A stretch of DNA of 5,637 nucleotides, taken from the NCBI GenBank assembly GCA_900556795.1, contig USQD01000140.1, positions 1-5,637 of the forward strand, written 5' to 3'. This document shows positions 1 through 5,637 of the stretch, one piece after another. The DNA is from an uncultured Prevotella sp. (GTDB lineage: Bacteria > Bacteroidota > Bacteroidia > Bacteroidales > Bacteroidaceae). Each line of letters opens with the position of its first letter. The first letter of the stretch is position 1. The notes below the pieces were generated by a model. The model searched no databases. It was not told the DNA's origin and was given only the letters and a program-made list of their open reading frames with translations. The position numbers and the translations under genes are program-made.

Positions 1-7
1 ATCTTTG
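1..7 (+). promoter_or_regulatory. Possible Bacteroidales -7 promoter element for rsfS, cut by the window edge
   Basis: The first seven bases, ATCTTTG, match the last seven positions of the Bacteroides/Prevotella housekeeping -7 consensus TAnnTTTG. The leading T would lie one base outside the window and the -33 TTG region is also outside. The spacing fits: transcription would begin a few bases downstream, leaving a roughly 20-25 base A-rich leader before the rsfS ATG at 37. If real, it probably drives the whole rsfS-ftsH-cdsA cluster. The match is short and truncated, so this is tentative. Confidence 0.35.
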
Positions 8-36
8 TAGCATTAAAACAACAATTAAAATTATAA

Positions 37-396
37 ATGAACACAATTAAGCAACTCGTAGAGACAATTAAAGAAGGTATACAAGAGAAAAAAGGTCAAG
101 ATATCGTAATCGCAGACCTCAGTGAAATAGATGGCAGCATTGCCAAATACTTCATCATCTGTCAAGGAGGCTCCCCTACCCAGGTAGAAGCCATCGCAGA
201 ATCAGTGGGCGACATCTGCCGCAAGAACATGGGCGAAAAGCCAGTCAACGTGGCAGGTCTCGGCAACGACCAGTGGGTAGCTATGGACTTTGTGGACGTA
301 ATGGTTCACATCTTCCAGCCAGAGGTAAGAGCCTACTACGATCTGGAGCATCTTTGGGCAGATGCCAAGCTTACCCATGTGCCAAACCTTGACTAA
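37..396 (+). CDS. rsfS: Ribosome silencing factor RsfS (Iojap/YbeB family)
   Basis: RsfS binds ribosomal protein uL14 on the free 50S subunit and blocks joining to the 30S subunit, lowering translation when nutrients are scarce. The 119-residue protein is the usual length for the family (E. coli about 105). The whole chain is one Iojap/RsfS domain: an N-terminal helix (about 1-20), a first strand region with YFIICQGGSPTQVEAIA (38-54, the counterpart of the family's D-x-x-I-x-x-G-x-S segment), then the diagnostic C-terminal part with W80, DVMVHIF (87-93), R98 and YDLEHLWADA (101-110). The last nine residues are a short variable tail. The ATG at 37 gives the standard N terminus; the leader before it is A-rich with no Shine-Dalgarno sequence, as normal in Bacteroidota. 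It is the first gene of the rightward cluster; ftsH follows after 92 bases. The family assignment is firm; the ribosome role is carried over from characterised homologues. Confidence 0.95.
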   Translation: MNTIKQLVETIKEGIQEKKGQDIVIADLSEIDGSIAKYFIICQGGSPTQVEAIAESVGDICRKNMGEKPVNVAGLGNDQWVAMDFVDVMVHIFQPEVRAYYDLEHLWADAKLTHVPNLD

Positions 397-488
397 GGGA
401 ATAGGCATTACGGATAAAGGTAAAGGTTAAGGTAAAGGATAGGCAAGGATAAAGATATACATTATTATAATAATAAGCATATTAATAT
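397..488 (+). promoter_or_regulatory. A/T- and purine-rich leader between rsfS and ftsH
   Basis: This 92-base gap holds three visible elements: degenerate GG-purine repeats (412-454), a perfect 14-base A/T palindrome ATTATTATAATAAT (461-474), and a perfect 10-base palindrome ATATTAATAT (479-488) that ends directly at the ftsH ATG. No TAnnTTTG element, Shine-Dalgarno sequence or convincing terminator is visible, so ftsH is probably read through from upstream, although a non-consensus promoter cannot be excluded. The palindromes could be operator-like or simply reflect A/T-rich composition; being all A/T they would form only weak hairpins around the start codon. Confidence 0.4.
412..454 (+). 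repeat. Degenerate short direct repeats, GG followed by 3-5 A/T-rich bases
   Basis: GG dinucleotides begin units at 412, 419, 425, 431, 437, 442 and 447, giving spacings of 7, 6, 6, 6, 5 and 5 bases. Exact copies include GGTAAAGG at 419-426 and 431-438, and GGATAAAG at 412-419 and 447-454. The strand is almost free of C (one in 43 bases). The tract ends 34 bases before the ftsH ATG, too far to act as a ribosome binding site. It looks like a small slippage-derived repeat; no function is evident. Confidence 0.6.
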
Positions 489-2597
489 ATGGAACAAAGC
501 AACAACTTCAACAATCAAGGCGGAGGCAAAGGGCCTAAGATGCCTAGATTTAACATGAACTGGCTTTACACCATTATTCTCATTGCTCTGATAGCTTTGT
601 TTTTTAGTGGTGGTGGTGATGCTCTAGGCGGAAGTGATGCCAAAGAAGCAACATACACGGAATTCAAGCAGTATGTTGACAAAGGCTATGTACTGAGCGT
701 AGTGGCAAACAAAACTGAAAATACGCTTAAAATATACATCAACCCAAAATATACGCGCGATGTATATAAGATGAGCGCGCAGAACGTGGGACCAAACCCA
801 TATGTAAAGGTACAATTCGGTTCTGTAGATGAAGTAGACCGCTATGGCAACCAGATGGTCAAGGAGAAGAAGATCCGTTCCTTCAGCTATGACAACAAGA
901 AGGACAATGACTTCTGGAGCCTGATTATCAGCCTGGCTCCACTGCTTCTCTTCTTCCTCTTCATCTATTGGATGTCGGGCAGAATGGGCAGCGGTATGAG
1001 CAATATGGGCGGCGGCATCTTCAACGTTGGAAAGAGTAAGGCAAAGATGTATGAGAAGGGAAATGCCATCGGCATCACCTTCAAGGACGTTGCAGGACAG
1101 GAAGGTGCCAAGCAGGAGGTACAGGAAATCGTTGACTTCCTCAAGAACCCTAAGAAATATACCGACCTGGGAGGTAAGATTCCAAAGGGCGCCCTGCTTG
1201 TGGGTCCTCCGGGAACCGGTAAGACCCTTCTGGCAAAGGCTGTAGCCGGTGAGGCAGGCGTACCATTCTTCTCTATGAGCGGTTCCGACTTCGTAGAAAT
1301 GTTCGTTGGTGTGGGTGCATCTCGTGTCCGCGACCTCTTCCGCCAGGCTAAGGAGAAGTCACCTAGCATCATCTTCATCGATGAGATTGATGCCGTGGGC
1401 CGAGCCAGAAGCAAGAACCCAGCCATGGGCGGCAACGATGAGCGCGAGAACACGCTGAACGCCCTTCTCACCGAGATGGACGGATTCGGCACCAATAGCG
1501 GTGTCATCATCCTGGCCGCCACCAACCGTGTAGACATGCTCGACAGCGCTCTGCTCCGTGCGGGCCGTTTCGACAGAGAAATCCACGTAGATCTCCCTGG
1601 CTTGAACGAGCGAAAGGCAATCTTCCTGGTTCACCTCAAGCCTATCAAGATAGACGAGACCGTGGATGTAGACCTCTTGGCACGTCAGACTCCAGGCTTC
1701 TCAGGTGCTGACATCGCCAACGTATGCAACGAGGCAGCTCTTATCGCAGCACGCCACGACAAGAAGGCTGTCTGCAAACAGGATTTCCTCGATGCAGTAG
1801 ACCGTATCGTAGGCGGACTGGAGAAGAAAACCAAGGTGATGACAGCCGACGAGAAACGCAGTATCGCCCTCCATGAGGCTGGCCATGCCACCATCTCATG
1901 GTTCTGCCAGTATGCCAATCCTCTGATCAAGGTTACCATAGTCCCTCGCGGACAGGCACTAGGTGCAGCCTGGTATCTCCCAGAGGAGCGCCAGATTACC
2001 ACCAAGGAGCAGATGCTCGATGAGATGTGTTCACTGATGGGTGGACGTGCTGCCGAGGAGCTCTTCACAGGCCACATTTCTTCAGGAGCGATGAACGACC
2101 TGGAGCGTGCCACCAAGAGTGCATACGGCATGGTAGCCTATCTAGGTATGAGCAAGACATTGCCGAATATCTGCTATTACAACCAGAACGAGTATTCATT
2201 CCAGCGTCCATACTCAGAGACAACAGCCCGCGAGATAGACGAAGAGGTACTCAAGATGGTAAACGAGCAGTATACCCGTGCCAAGAATATTCTGATGGAA
2301 CACAAGGAAGGTCACAATGCCCTCGCTGAACTGCTGATCCAGAAGGAGGTAATCATGGCAGAAGACGTGGAGCATATCTTCGGAAAGCGCCCATGGTTGA
2401 GCAGATCTCAGGAAATCTTGGAAGACGAGCAGCCTAAGATTGACGAAGCAGTAAAGGAACTGCCGGAGGTACAGGCTGCCATCAAGGAGCACGAAGCGGC
2501 AAAGAAGAACGCAGAAGATTCAGAAAAGGAAACTCCAGCCAACGAAAGCAACGAGGAGAATCCTAACGAGAATAACAACGGGAAAAATAACGAATAA
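489..2597 (+). CDS. ftsH: ATP-dependent inner-membrane zinc metalloprotease FtsH
   Basis: FtsH is a hexameric AAA+ protease anchored in the inner membrane that extracts and degrades damaged membrane proteins and selected soluble regulators. The 702-residue chain shows a Gly/Asn-rich N terminus (1-23), a first membrane helix (about 25-40), an extracytoplasmic domain (about 44-141), a second membrane helix (about 143-162), and a Gly/Met-rich linker (163-180). The AAA+ module follows: Walker A GPPGTGKT (239-246), pore loop MFVG (271-274), Walker B IIFIDE (294-299), and second region of homology ATNR (344-347) with arginine-finger candidates R360 and R363. The M41 peptidase has HEAGH (462-466) with a third zinc ligand expected at D537 in GAMNDL. 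Residues after about 636 form a charged Glu/Lys/Asn tail beyond the usual core, making the protein longer than E. coli FtsH (about 644). All catalytic residues are present, and the stop is doubled (TAATAA). The ATG at 489 has no Shine-Dalgarno sequence. cdsA begins 11 bases downstream, so the two are almost certainly co-transcribed. Confidence 0.98.
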   Translation: MEQSNNFNNQGGGKGPKMPRFNMNWLYTIILIALIALFFSGGGDALGGSDAKEATYTEFKQYVDKGYVLSVVANKTENTLKIYINPKYTRDVYKMSAQNVGPNPYVKVQFGSVDEVDRYGNQMVKEKKIRSFSYDNKKDNDFWSLIISLAPLLLFFLFIYWMSGRMGSGMSNMGGGIFNVGKSKAKMYEKGNAIGITFKDVAGQEGAKQEVQEIVDFLKNPKKYTDLGGKIPKGALLVGPPGTGKTLLAKAVAGEAGVPFFSMSGSDFVEMFVGVGASRVRDLFRQAKEKSPSIIFIDEIDAVGRARSKNPAMGGNDERENTLNALLTEMDGFGTNSGVIILAATNRVDMLDSALLRAGRFDREIHVDLPGLNERKAIFLVHLKPIKIDETVDVDLLARQTPGFSGADIANVCNEAALIAARHDKKAVCKQDFLDAVDRIVGGLEKKTKVMTADEKRSIALHEAGHATISWFCQYANPLIKVTIVPRGQALGAAWYLPEERQITTKEQMLDEMCSLMGGRAAEELFTGHISSGAMNDLERATKSAYGMVAYLGMSKTLPNICYYNQNEYSFQRPYSETTAREIDEEVLKMVNEQYTRAKNILMEHKEGHNALAELLIQKEVIMAEDVEHIFGKRPWLSRSQEILEDEQPKIDEAVKELPEVQAAIKEHEAAKKNAEDSEKETPANESNEENPNENNNGKNNE

Positions 2598-2608
2598 TAA
2601 TCAGAACC

Positions 2609-3475
2609 ATGACTGACAAACAGAAAAATCTAGTGATAAGATCCATTACAGGCGTACTCTTCGTTGCCTGCATGGTTTCTTGCTTCCTGAATCCTAGAGC
2701 GATGGTATTTCTCTTCGCCCTCATTACAGGACTGAGCGTTTGGGAGTATTGCGGACTGGTAAATGCAAAGGAAGACGTAACCGTCAACCGATTCATCACC
2801 ACCGTGGCAGGCGTTTATCTCTTTCTTGCCGTAGCAGGCTTTCGTACCGGCATCGTGACAAACTTCATCGTGTTCGTGCCATACCTGCTTACCATCGTGT
2901 ATCTCTTCATTGCAGAGCTTTACACGGGCAACAAGGATGCCATCAACGACTGGGCCTACACCATGCTTTCGCAGATGTATATCGCCCTGCCTTTCTCGAT
3001 GATCAACGTATTGGCATTTGAGACATCCACCTTCGATGGACAGATACATTATGACATGCTCTTGCCTTTGAGCATCTTCATCTTCCTCTGGACCAACGAC
3101 ACGGGTGCCTACTGCAGCGGTTCGCTCTTCGGCAAGCACAAGCTGTTTCCACGCATCAGCCCAGCCAAGAGCTGGGAAGGCAGCATCGGAGGCGGCATCT
3201 TCGTCATCATCGCAGCCATCATCATCGGCTATCTGGCAAACGACGGAGCAGCTCATCGCCTGAGCATTCAAGAATGGGTAGGTCTGGGACTGGTAGTTAC
3301 ATTCTTCGGCACCTGGGGCGATTTGGTAGAGAGTCTCTTCAAGCGTACCCTCGGAGTGAAAGACAGCGGCACCATCCTTCCTGGACATGGTGGCATGCTA
3401 GACCGTTTCGATTCCTCCCTCATGGCTATCCCTGCAGCCGTAATCTATCTCTATACCTTGCAGCTTTTCGGATAA
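2609..3475 (+). CDS. cdsA: Phosphatidate cytidylyltransferase (CDP-diacylglycerol synthase)
   Basis: CdsA converts phosphatidic acid and CTP to CDP-diacylglycerol and pyrophosphate in the inner membrane, the branch-point precursor of the phospholipids. The 288-residue protein is hydrophobic throughout, with about eight likely membrane segments (around 10-26, 29-47, 62-78, 84-103, 117-137, 149-162, 193-209 and 269-286, plus a shorter one near 222-235). The conserved C-terminal half carries ND (163-164), SPAKSWEG (184-191), GDLVES (237-242) and the full family signature from S242 to D268: S-L-F-K-R, four residues, K251-D252, then PGHGG (258-262), D265-R266 and D268. D238 and D265 are candidates for the metal-binding aspartates described in Thermotoga CdsA. 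Family length is normal. It is the last gene of the rightward cluster, 11 bases after ftsH, without a Shine-Dalgarno sequence, and is followed by the shared terminator. The assignment is firm. Confidence 0.97.
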   Translation: MTDKQKNLVIRSITGVLFVACMVSCFLNPRAMVFLFALITGLSVWEYCGLVNAKEDVTVNRFITTVAGVYLFLAVAGFRTGIVTNFIVFVPYLLTIVYLFIAELYTGNKDAINDWAYTMLSQMYIALPFSMINVLAFETSTFDGQIHYDMLLPLSIFIFLWTNDTGAYCSGSLFGKHKLFPRISPAKSWEGSIGGGIFVIIAAIIIGYLANDGAAHRLSIQEWVGLGLVVTFFGTWGDLVESLFKRTLGVKDSGTILPGHGGMLDRFDSSLMAIPAAVIYLYTLQLFG

Positions 3476-3511
3476 GCTTTTTTGAAACAAAAGATTTCGA
3501 TATAAAAGACA

Positions 3512-3552
3512 AAAAAAATCCAAGCTAGACTCGTTCTAACTTGGATTTTTTT
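3512..3552. terminator. Bidirectional intrinsic terminator between cdsA and lpxB
   Basis: The arms 3512-3524 and 3540-3552 are perfect reverse complements over 13 pairs: seven A-T pairs, then TCCAAG facing CTTGGA. A C-A mismatch (3525/3539) is followed by an inner TAGA/TCTA stem (3526-3529 with 3535-3538) closing a five-base loop CTCGT. The seven-T run at 3546-3552 serves rightward transcripts from cdsA, and the A run at 3511-3518 becomes a U run for leftward transcripts from lpxB. It lies 36 bases after the cdsA stop and 31 bases beyond the lpxB stop, exactly where a shared terminator for convergent operons is expected. Confidence 0.92.
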
Positions 3553-3583
3553 CTATCAATTATTCAGCTTCATCCTTCTGCGT

Positions 3584-4867
3584 CTAGCTGAGTTGTTCTG
3601 CAGCCTGTTTAGCACGCTTAGCCTCTTCCTCAGCCAACTTTTTTGCTTCCTCAGCTCTCTTTCTGGCAGCCTCAGCAGCCGCCTCTGCCTCAGCTCTTTC
3701 CCTGGCAAGGCGAAGAAGTCGCTCTCTCCGCTTTACCAACAAGCCATGCATGATGGTTGCAGCTTCGTCCGGTGCCATCAGATTACCCAGACGTTCGCGC
3801 ACCACCTGGTATTCTGCCAGCATACGTTTCCTACCCTCCATGCCTGGCAACAGCTGATAAAGCTGGTCGGCAATGGCATCCACTTTGAAACGATCGGCAA
3901 ACATCTCCTGCACTACTTCCTTATCGGCTATCAGATTAACCAGCGAGATGTGCTTGCACGACATGATATGATCGAATGCAAAGCGGACAAGACGTGGCAA
4001 TGGAGTCTCGTAACAAACCACCTGTGGCACGTTGAAGAGTGCTGTTTCCAGCGTAGCCGTACCACTCGTTACCAAGGCAGCCGTAGAATGAGAAAGTAGC
4101 TGATAGGTCTTATTGCGCACCATCCTGACAGGCGTACCCTTGACAAACTGCTCATAATACTTATCCTCGATGGAAGGTGCACCGGCCAGAACCATCTGGA
4201 AATCCTCAAACCTCTCAGCCACCTCAATCATGGCAGGCAGATTATCCTTGATTTCCTGCAATCTACTACCCGCCAGCAAAGCCAGAATAGGTCTATGCGT
4301 ATCGAGCTGATTTTCGGTACAGAACTCCTCAAACGACTGCTGGTATCCGGCACGGAATTCATTCACCTCCTGCGCAGTAGGATTACCTACATAATGTATC
4401 GGATAGTGATGCTTTTTCTCATAGAAAGGCACCTCAAAGGGCAGGATGGAGAACATCTCGGCAATGTCTCTCCGAATGCTACGGATTCGCCACTCTTTCC
4501 AGGCCCATATCTTAGGAGAAATATAATAATAAGCCGGGATATTCGTCTTCTTTTTCAGGAACTTAGCGATATTAAGATTAAAGCCGGGATAATCCACAAG
4601 GATAACCACATCCGGTTTCCATTTCACGATATCTTCCTTACACATCTTCATGTTGGAAAAGATGGTACGAAGATGCAACAGGACGGGCACGAAACCCATA
4701 TAAGCCAGTTCCTTATAATGCTTCACACGAGTACCTCCCTCAGCAGCCATCAAATCGCCACCGAAGAATCGGAACTCAGCAAATTCATCCACTTTTTTCA
4801 GTGAGCGCATCAATCTGCTGGCATGCAGGTCACCACTCGCCTCACCTACTATCAAATAATACTTCAT
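3584..4867 (-). CDS. lpxB: Lipid-A-disaccharide synthase LpxB, with a repetitive C-terminal tail
   Basis: LpxB (glycosyltransferase family 19) joins UDP-2,3-diacylglucosamine and lipid X into the lipid A disaccharide on the cytoplasmic face of the inner membrane. Recognisable motifs, in order: GEASGDLHA (8-16), VDYPGFN (91-97, whose D92 aligns with the aspartate needed for catalysis in characterised LpxB), SPKIWAWKEWR (117-127), LPFE (142-145), VGNP (160-163), LLAGSRLQEI (197-206), SGTATLETAL (268-277) and the LVNLIADKEVVQE region (309-321). The enzyme core ends near residue 378, matching the usual length of about 380. Residues 380-427 are an extra Ala/Glu/Lys/Arg-rich, probably helical or coiled-coil tail with seven-residue periodicity; its role is unknown. 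The ATG overlaps the surE stop (ATGA), so translation is probably coupled. No Shine-Dalgarno sequence is seen. Transcription ends at the shared hairpin. Function is firm for the core; the tail is descriptive only. Confidence 0.96.
   Translation of the reverse strand: MKYYLIVGEASGDLHASRLMRSLKKVDEFAEFRFFGGDLMAAEGGTRVKHYKELAYMGFVPVLLHLRTIFSNMKMCKEDIVKWKPDVVILVDYPGFNLNIAKFLKKKTNIPAYYYISPKIWAWKEWRIRSIRRDIAEMFSILPFEVPFYEKKHHYPIHYVGNPTAQEVNEFRAGYQQSFEEFCTENQLDTHRPILALLAGSRLQEIKDNLPAMIEVAERFEDFQMVLAGAPSIEDKYYEQFVKGTPVRMVRNKTYQLLSHSTAALVTSGTATLETALFNVPQVVCYETPLPRLVRFAFDHIMSCKHISLVNLIADKEVVQEMFADRFKVDAIADQLYQLLPGMEGRKRMLAEYQVVRERLGNLMAPDEAATIMHGLLVKRRERLLRLARERAEAEAAAEAARKRAEEAKKLAEEEAKRAKQAAEQLS
3614..3694 (-). 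repeat. 21-base degenerate heptad repeats encoding the LpxB tail
   Basis: On the coding strand GCTGAGG recurs with its first base at 3694, 3676, 3655 and 3634, spaced 18, 21 and 21 bases. These divide the tail into units AEAEAA (residues 392-397), AEAARKR (398-404), AEEAKKL (405-411) and AEEEAKR (412-418), with a weaker AKQAAEQ (419-425) after them. The period equals one coiled-coil heptad, and the shared bases at unit starts suggest growth by small tandem duplications followed by divergence. Confidence 0.75.
4864..4867 (-). other. ATGA stop-start overlap joining surE to lpxB
   Basis: On the minus strand the bases read ATGA: ATG (4867-4865) starts lpxB and TGA (4866-4864) ends surE. With no Shine-Dalgarno sequence upstream of lpxB, this arrangement is best explained by termination-reinitiation, which would couple LpxB synthesis to SurE translation. 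Confidence 0.85.
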
Positions 4868-5628
4868 AACTCAAACTTCTTGATCCAATCATAATCCGTG
4901 ACATCAATCTTAGTTGGCGTAATGGCAATATATCCATTGTTCACAGCCCACTGATCGGTATCCGTAGCTTCTGGTTCGTCATTGCGGTATTCTCCCACCA
5001 TCCAATAGTAATCATATCCGTGGGGATGCGTACGGTGAACCACCTCATTAATCCAGGAACCATGCGTCATACGGCAAGCCTTGAAGTCCTTGAAAGGAGG
5101 CATGGCGGGGAAGTTAACGTTCAGGCAGGTATACTTTGGCAATCCCTTCTGCAACACCATCTTAACCACCTTCAGAACACCGTCACGCAAAGGTGTTAAG
5201 TCAGCATTCTCATCATAGTTGCAACTGCTGAAGGCGATACTTGGAATATGCTGCATACAACCCTCTTTCGCTACACCCATCGTGCCGGAATAATGATTAT
5301 TGACACTCGAATTATCACCATGATTGATACCACCGATGACGAGATCTGGTCTACGACCATCAAGCAACTGATCCAAAGCTAGTTTCACGCAGTCGACCGG
5401 TGTTCCGCTACACGACCACACCTCCACATCATCCCCCATGTTATGACGTCGCTTGAGGCGCAGGGGAGTAGTAGCCGAAAAGGCACAGGCAAATCCAGAA
5501 CGGGCACTTTCCGGAGCCACAACTAAGAGTTCACACCAGTCCTTCAAGAAGCTGACCAGTGTCTTGATTCCATTGGCATGATAGCCATCATCATTCGAAA
5601 TTAATACTAACGGTTTCTTATTTTCCAT
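4864..5628 (-). CDS. surE: 5'/3'-nucleotidase SurE
   Basis: SurE is a metal-dependent phosphatase that removes phosphate from nucleoside 5'- and 3'-monophosphates (and, in some species, short polyphosphate) in the cytoplasm; in E. coli it supports stationary-phase survival. The 254-residue protein matches the family length (E. coli 253). The N-terminal SNDDGYHANGI (11-21) supplies metal ligands D13 and D14; S44 within APESARSG (38-45) and N102 within GGINHGDN (99-106) fill the other two ligand positions. Further family motifs are SGTPVDCVKLAL (74-85), YSGTMGVAKEG (113-123), LNVNFP (169-174) and the C-terminal ITPTKIDVTDY (236-246). The ATG (complement of 5626-5628) sits nine bases from the window edge, so its promoter is outside. 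Its TGA stop overlaps the lpxB start by four bases, indicating a surE-lpxB transcript. Assignment is firm; the exact physiological substrate here is not. Confidence 0.97.
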   Translation of the reverse strand: MENKKPLVLISNDDGYHANGIKTLVSFLKDWCELLVVAPESARSGFACAFSATTPLRLKRRHNMGDDVEVWSCSGTPVDCVKLALDQLLDGRRPDLVIGGINHGDNSSVNNHYSGTMGVAKEGCMQHIPSIAFSSCNYDENADLTPLRDGVLKVVKMVLQKGLPKYTCLNVNFPAMPPFKDFKACRMTHGSWINEVVHRTHPHGYDYYWMVGEYRNDEPEATDTDQWAVNNGYIAITPTKIDVTDYDWIKKFEL

Positions 5629-5637
5629 AAAAATATC

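Noticed and set aside
592..599. TAGCTTTG, a full match to the TAnnTTTG -7 consensus
   Set aside because: It lies inside ftsH, encoding part of the first membrane helix, has no TTG at the right upstream distance, and six fixed bases are expected about once per strand in a window this size.
965..1537. 190-codon open frame on the minus strand inside ftsH
   Set aside because: It is antisense to the conserved AAA+ region; the long frame follows from ftsH codon use, and the translation resembles no family.
2630..3388. 252-codon open frame on the minus strand opposite cdsA
   Set aside because: It lies wholly antisense to a firmly identified gene, its translation shows no recognisable domain and is rich in His, Cys and acidic residues as expected of an antisense shadow, and there is no promoter or partner gene.
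3462..3483. Small AGCTT/AAGCT hairpin followed by T residues at the cdsA stop
   Set aside because: Five weak pairs with a seven-base loop overlapping the coding end are poor evidence for a terminator, and a much stronger one lies about 30 bases downstream.
3593..4804. Two plus-strand open frames (3593-4099 and 4295-4804) opposite lpxB
   Set aside because: Both are antisense to lpxB; the Ser/Leu/Phe-rich start of the first is just the complement of the Ala/Glu/Lys tail codons.
5628..5637. TATTTTTA on the minus strand just before surE, close to the -7 consensus
   Set aside because: The last base does not match and it touches the start codon, so transcription would begin inside the gene; the true promoter is probably beyond the window.
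1..5637. Mobile element, CRISPR, RNA gene or defence system
   Set aside because: The window is almost fully occupied by five intact housekeeping genes; I found no terminal inverted repeats, transposase, spaced identical repeats or tRNA/rRNA-like sequence.

Overview
The window looks like an ordinary chromosomal segment from a Bacteroidota bacterium, most likely a Bacteroidales gut or oral genus of the Prevotella/Segatella type. The grounds are the gene order rsfS-ftsH-cdsA, the sequence style of FtsH and SurE, the complete absence of Shine-Dalgarno sequences before all five starts (all have A/T-rich leaders), and a TAnnTTTG-like -7 element at the left edge. The genus is an inference; the phylum-level call is firmer. 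All five genes are full length and none shows a frameshift.

Layout: bases 1-3475 carry a rightward cluster: rsfS (ribosome silencing factor), ftsH (membrane AAA+ zinc protease) and cdsA (CDP-diacylglycerol synthase). A 92-base A/T- and purine-rich gap separates rsfS from ftsH, and only 11 bases separate ftsH from cdsA. Bases 3584-5628 carry a leftward pair, surE then lpxB, joined by a 4-base ATGA overlap. The two clusters converge on a 108-base gap holding a strong hairpin with an A tract on one side and a T tract on the other, which should stop transcription from both directions.

Together the genes cover membrane and envelope upkeep. CdsA makes the CDP-diacylglycerol precursor of the phospholipids, LpxB makes the lipid A disaccharide, and FtsH is the inner-membrane quality-control protease (in E. 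coli it also sets LPS output by degrading LpxC). RsfS shuts down ribosome subunit joining when nutrients run low, and SurE is a nucleotide phosphatase linked to stationary-phase survival in other bacteria.

I see no mobile element, CRISPR array, tRNA, rRNA or defence system, and no evidence of a new system. The most distinctive things are local: a C-terminal coiled-coil-like tail on LpxB built from 21-base (seven-codon) degenerate repeats, whose reading frame continues in the same composition for seven codons past the stop, and a degenerate GG-purine repeat with two A/T palindromes in front of ftsH.
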